Origin: Epiperipatus broadwayi
Taxonomy: Eukaryota; Onychophora; Udeonychophora; Euonychophora; Peripatidae
Direction: 5' to 3'
Assembly (NCBI GenBank): GCA_028023455.1
Contig: JAQFVV010007237.1
Location: forward strand, 30,001 to 94,000
Length of the DNA: 64,000 nucleotides
In this document: positions 61,135 through 64,000 of the stretch, in pieces
Layout: each line of letters opens with the position of its first letter
How positions within the stretch are numbered: the first letter of the stretch is position 1
Made by a program: the position numbers and the translations under genes
The notes under the pieces: generated by a model
The model's input: the letters and a program-made list of their open reading frames with translations, nothing else
What the model was told of the DNA's origin: nothing
Database searches by the model: none

Positions 61135-61720
61135 ATGAACATAAATATTTCATGTTTAAAGAGGTTTATTTAAACTTCATTATGTCAATATTTCAATCTA
61201 TGTGGTCAAGTTGCAATCTTTAAGTGTCCATATATATTCATTGGACCATTAGTAAGAATGAATTTCCATTTTTATTATTAAAAGGAGAAAGGTTGCCTTG
61301 ACAACAGTGAAAAATATAGATTAGTATCTATATTGGTATGTTTAGGTGGTTACTGGTTTTTAATGGTTACATATCCCATTTAGCTTTAAACATTATTTCA
61401 CTTATTATTTAAATAATATATGAGCAATTTAAAATTATTGCAGTTTGTAATGTTATAATTGACTATTTATTAGTCTTCATTACATGGACATGTTTATTTC
61501 CTGTTTAAAGAGGTTTATTTAAAGTTCATTGTATCAATATTTCAATCTTTGTGGTCAAGATGCAATCTTTAAGTGTCCATATATATTCACTGGATTATTA
61601 GTAAGAGTGGATTTCCACTCTTGTTATTAAAAGGAGAGAGGTTGTCTTGAAAATAGTGAGAGATATTGATTACTATCGAATTGGTATGTTTATGTGGTTA
61701 CTGTTTTTAACGGTTATATA
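61135..61720. repeat. repeat family 3, two tandem units
   Basis: Two direct units with period about 348 bp (AAAGAGGTTTATTTAAA at 61158 and 61506), sharing TGGTCAAGTTGCAATC-type sequence and GGTTGCCTTGAC with the plus-oriented units at 19070-19470. Non-coding. Lies just upstream of the Penelope-like element. Confidence 0.65.
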
Positions 61721-61740
61721 TATATATAAATATATATATA

Positions 61741-62105
61741 TTGTGCCGGTCGGATTTGTATGTTCACGTAACAAGATCTAGCATCTAGGCAAAAGTACCT
61801 CGAATCCAATCGTGCGCAAGATACACAGGTCAGGAACACTCATGAATTCTGCCCTATTTGCCTATTTCCCAGATCTATAACATTATGAGCAACAATCCCG
61901 ATGACATCGATTAATTTACTTCTCACCTGTCAGCATCGATCATCGGAGACACAAAAAGACTCTAGGCTAAATTTATATGATAGAATAACTTAATAACTAG
62001 CTATATTTTGTGAGCAATGAAGGCTCATGACCTAGCATATTAATTATGTATTGAGCGGAGATCATCTAGTCATATTTAGCTTAAGTAATAACTTAATATT
62101 TTAAC
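61741..62105. other. moderate-GC segment next to Penelope-like element
   Basis: Starts TTGTGCCGGTCGGATTTGTA after an AT array and has clearly higher GC than its surroundings. It lies beyond the end of the pLTR-like arm and is not present at the right arm, so it may be unique 3' sequence of the minus copy or a separate old repeat. No frame or tRNA promoter seen. Confidence 0.4.
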
Positions 62106-62388
62106 TTAAATCTTCTCATTCGATAAATTCAATTTATAAACCAAATAAGCGTATGTCACGCTTGAATGTGAAGCTATAATAAGATACAGTAATTAAATAC
62201 GCTAAGCGCTTTCGAGGTCCTTTACCTCATATTCATAGCGAAGCTGTGAGCTGTGAAAATAAAAAATGGGGCGGGAGAAGTTGTATGCAAAGCATATGCA
62301 AATAGACTAAATAGTCCAGCATTTAGAAATGTCGAAGCATGTGTCTCGTCTATTGATTGAGTTGTTATTGTTGTTGATGTAGAACGCT
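62106..62388 (-). repeat. pLTR-like arm, minus copy
   Basis: Begins inside the last codons of the ORF and ends at GAGAAGATTTAA on the minus strand. Contains a strong hairpin GAGGT-AAAGG-ACCTC directly followed by GAAAGCGC, conserved in the other arm. Confidence 0.75.
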
Positions 62389-63139
62389 TCTCTGATCTTC
62401 CGCTTAGTGTCGTTTTTCTCGATACAAACTATTTTAGGGTGGGAAGGTTCAAATAAATGTCCAGTTTTCTTGGAGTGTTCCAAAAATGTAGATGAGTTAT
62501 CATTGTTTTTAATAACTCTATTATATGTGTATCTGAGTTGTGCTGTCCGGATGGTTGTGCCTGCCTTGGTTTCTCCAAAATAAATGGCGCGGCAACCGGG
62601 TTGTGGGCAAGTGATGCTGTAAACGACGTGGGGGGTCTGAAAAGGTTCTAATTTGTCCTTGGAGTTATTGATGAGACGGTTAGTGCAAGGGGGTGTATGA
62701 AAACTGATTTTAAATTTATTGCTCAAAATCTTGATTAGTTGGTGTGAGATTTTATGTATGTGGGGAAGACTGATATATGGAAGATTAATATTGTTTTTAT
62801 TAATGGTGATTTTTGTATAAAACTGCTTGATTTTGTTGTTGATAGTGTGGAGTTTATAGCCTGCCTGTAGTAGGTCTTTAGTATAGAGGTGTATGTTGTT
62901 CTTTCGATCTGCTTCAAATTTGCACAGCTGCATGTTTCTGTGTAGGAATGCTTGTAGTCCTGCTAATTTGTGGGAGTTAGGAACGTTAGAATGTGGATGT
63001 ATGAAGCCTCTGATTTCAAAAGGCTTTATAATCATTGAATAATTTATACATGGTTCCTCACGCGTTAACTTAAGATCCAGGTAATTTAGGCTTTGGGATG
63101 CATCCTCAGATGTGGAATTAATGGTTAGCTTAGTGCTGT
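62307..63139 (-). CDS. Penelope-like ORF, C-terminal part with GIY-YIG endonuclease
   Basis: An open minus-strand frame whose last 242 codons are preceded in frame by NYLDLKLTREEP up to the inversion junction, the block that follows the reverse-transcriptase palm in Penelope-like elements. Numbering from the Met at 63035: HPHSNVPNSHKLAGLQAFLH (13-32) is the conserved thumb-region motif. The nuclease has VVYSITCPQPGC (137-148; Cys143, Cys148), IYFGET (151-156), Arg163, FLEHSKKTGHLF (184-195; His187, His193) and catalytic Glu216 in REAFYI. These residues support an intact GIY-YIG fold with its Cys/His metal site. The frame ends DISKCWTI-stop at 62307. Reverse transcriptase proper is missing because the copy is cut at the inversion point. 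Confidence 0.8.
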
Positions 63140-63421
63140 GCGTTTTACATCAACAACAATAACAACTCAATCAATAGACGAGACACATGCTTCGACATTT
63201 CTAAACGCTGGACTATTTAGTCTATTTGCATATGCTTTGCATACAACTTCTCCCGCCCCATTTTTTATTTTCGCAGCTCACAGCTTCGCTATGAATATGA
63301 GGTAAAGGACCTCGAAAGCGCTTAGCGTATTTAATTACTGTATCTTATTATAGCTTCACATTCAAGCGTGACATACGCTTATTTTGTTTTATAAATTGAA
63401 TTTATCAAATGAGAAGATTTA
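63140..63421 (+). repeat. pLTR-like arm, plus copy
   Basis: Inverted near-identical copy of the arm at 62106-62388. It includes the codons for AFYINNNNNSINRRDTCF through the stop, then the non-coding part, and lies directly upstream of the next ORF start, as expected for a tandem Penelope-like unit. Confidence 0.75.
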
Positions 63422-63441
63422 AAATTATATAATTTACAATT

Positions 63442-64000
63442 ATGAATTTGTATCAACAAAGACTTATATTACGTCTCGGCACTTCAGTCAAAACATTGGA
63501 ACAGCACCTAACATTCTTGACTGAATGCAAAAGATTTAACATCGTTCCAAACTGCTGCAAAATAAAAATAAACGACTCCATTTATAATCGCGACAAAATC
63601 ATTGACACACTTCAATTACGTCTCTTGAATTTTGTTATCCATGGATGTAAGAATGCATTACGTAAAGAAAGAAAAAGATGGAGCACAGTTACAGCAAACA
63701 ACACCCTCCCTCAATGGATTATCGATAAACTTAACTTTACAGAAATAAACCACCGCAAACGTTTCGTTTTGAAAATTAAATTTTTAGCTAATAAACAAAA
63801 TATAAATATTGATTTACTACAAACTTCATTTGTCAATAGAACTGGCTTCACTCCCCCTGACAGAGGAGCAAGAGTCCTTTCCCTTGGACCTAGATTTGTA
63901 GGAGGCCAATGGAGACAACCTAGATTAGAACTAATCGCTGACGTCGAAGCAAATTTGATTAATGATCCACATAGAGATAGTATCATAACAAATATAGTTA
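63442..64000 (+). CDS. Penelope-like ORF, N-terminal part (runs off window)
   Basis: ATG at 63442, 20 bp after the arm, opens an uninterrupted frame of 186 codons up to the last bases of the window. It begins MNLYQQRLILRLG and holds the N-terminal conserved segments of Penelope-like proteins: a helical region with ERKRW (76-80), FLANKQNINI (about 114-123), and the box RVLSLGPRF (144-152) that precedes the reverse transcriptase. The palm and nuclease should lie beyond the window. No stop or frameshift, so this copy may be intact. The ATG choice rests on its position right after the pLTR. Confidence 0.75.
   Translation, partial: MNLYQQRLILRLGTSVKTLEQHLTFLTECKRFNIVPNCCKIKINDSIYNRDKIIDTLQLRLLNFVIHGCKNALRKERKRWSTVTANNTLPQWIIDKLNFTEINHRKRFVLKIKFLANKQNINIDLLQTSFVNRTGFTPPDRGARVLSLGPRFVGGQWRQPRLELIADVEANLINDPHRDSIITNIV

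Larger units (their letters stand above)
62106..64000. mobile_element. Penelope-like element in head-to-head arrangement (cut by window end)
   Basis: A minus-strand part with the GIY-YIG C-terminus and 3' arm is joined near 63140 to a plus-strand pLTR-like arm followed by the start of a plus-strand element ORF. The two arms (62106-62388 minus, 63140-63421 plus) are about 283 bp and nearly identical, and both include the last codons of the ORF. Tandem copies with pLTRs and inverted 5' parts are typical of Penelope-like elements. Low decay and higher GC than surroundings suggest a recent insertion. Confidence 0.8.

Overview
The window is nuclear DNA from a very AT-rich eukaryote, most likely an invertebrate animal. 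The evidence is several metazoan-type non-LTR and Penelope-like retroelement families, animal-type interstitial telomere-like repeats (CCCTAA variants), tRNA-derived repeats, long AT, ATT and ACAT microsatellites, and no dense reading frames, operons or ribosome binding sites. I found no convincing host protein-coding gene. Almost everything I can name is a mobile element or its debris. The species cannot be fixed from the sequence.

Layout. 1-6.0 kb: dispersed repeats, including two families that carry hammerhead-ribozyme motifs (1153-1821 and 4733-5390) and a foldback repeat (4352-4680). 6.5-8.4 kb: decayed minus-strand copy D of a Tx1/L1-like retrotransposon. 9.7-19.5 kb: two further hammerhead repeats (9744-10715, 15048-15930), a 1.57 kb foldback with nested smaller foldbacks, a weak Tc1-like trace, and a third tandem/inverted repeat family. 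19.5-28 kb: mostly bare AT-rich DNA, plus a CR1/Jockey-like 3' fragment between ATT arrays and a TIR element holding telomere-like and 95-bp tandem repeats. 28.1-30.6 kb: a SINE-like foldback and a badly decayed minus-strand Penelope-like element. 35.7 kb: a fourth hammerhead repeat. 37.3-39.3 kb: 5'-truncated RTE-type element (minus). 39.5-44.9 kb: nearly complete CR1/Jockey-like element (minus; PHD-finger ORF1, endonuclease plus reverse-transcriptase ORF2). 45.9-56.5 kb: head-to-tail Tx1/L1-like array in which copy B (50428-55170) is nested inside copy A, with a 7-bp target duplication and an uninterrupted reading frame once it is removed. 61.1-64 kb: family-3 repeats, then a Penelope-like element in head-to-head arrangement whose plus-strand gene runs off the window.

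The most interesting signal is a family of about 450-470 bp repeats that each carry a type I hammerhead-like motif: CTGATGA, a 3-bp stem II with covariation, GAAAC, TA and the GTC cleavage triplet, with a 6-bp stem I. Three 42-nt copies are identical. Full loci are built as minus monomer, partial minus monomer, then plus monomer (5' ends joined in the centre), and two of them are framed by perfect 15-bp target-site duplications. The resident Penelope-like element at 62.1-64 kb has the same head-to-head form. I infer small non-autonomous retrozyme-like elements, self-cleaving as RNA and probably mobilised by Penelope-type machinery.

A second theme is that the 3' ends of unrelated non-LTR families here all run into long AAT/ATT arrays, so most of the spectacular microsatellites are retroelement tails rather than independent repeats.
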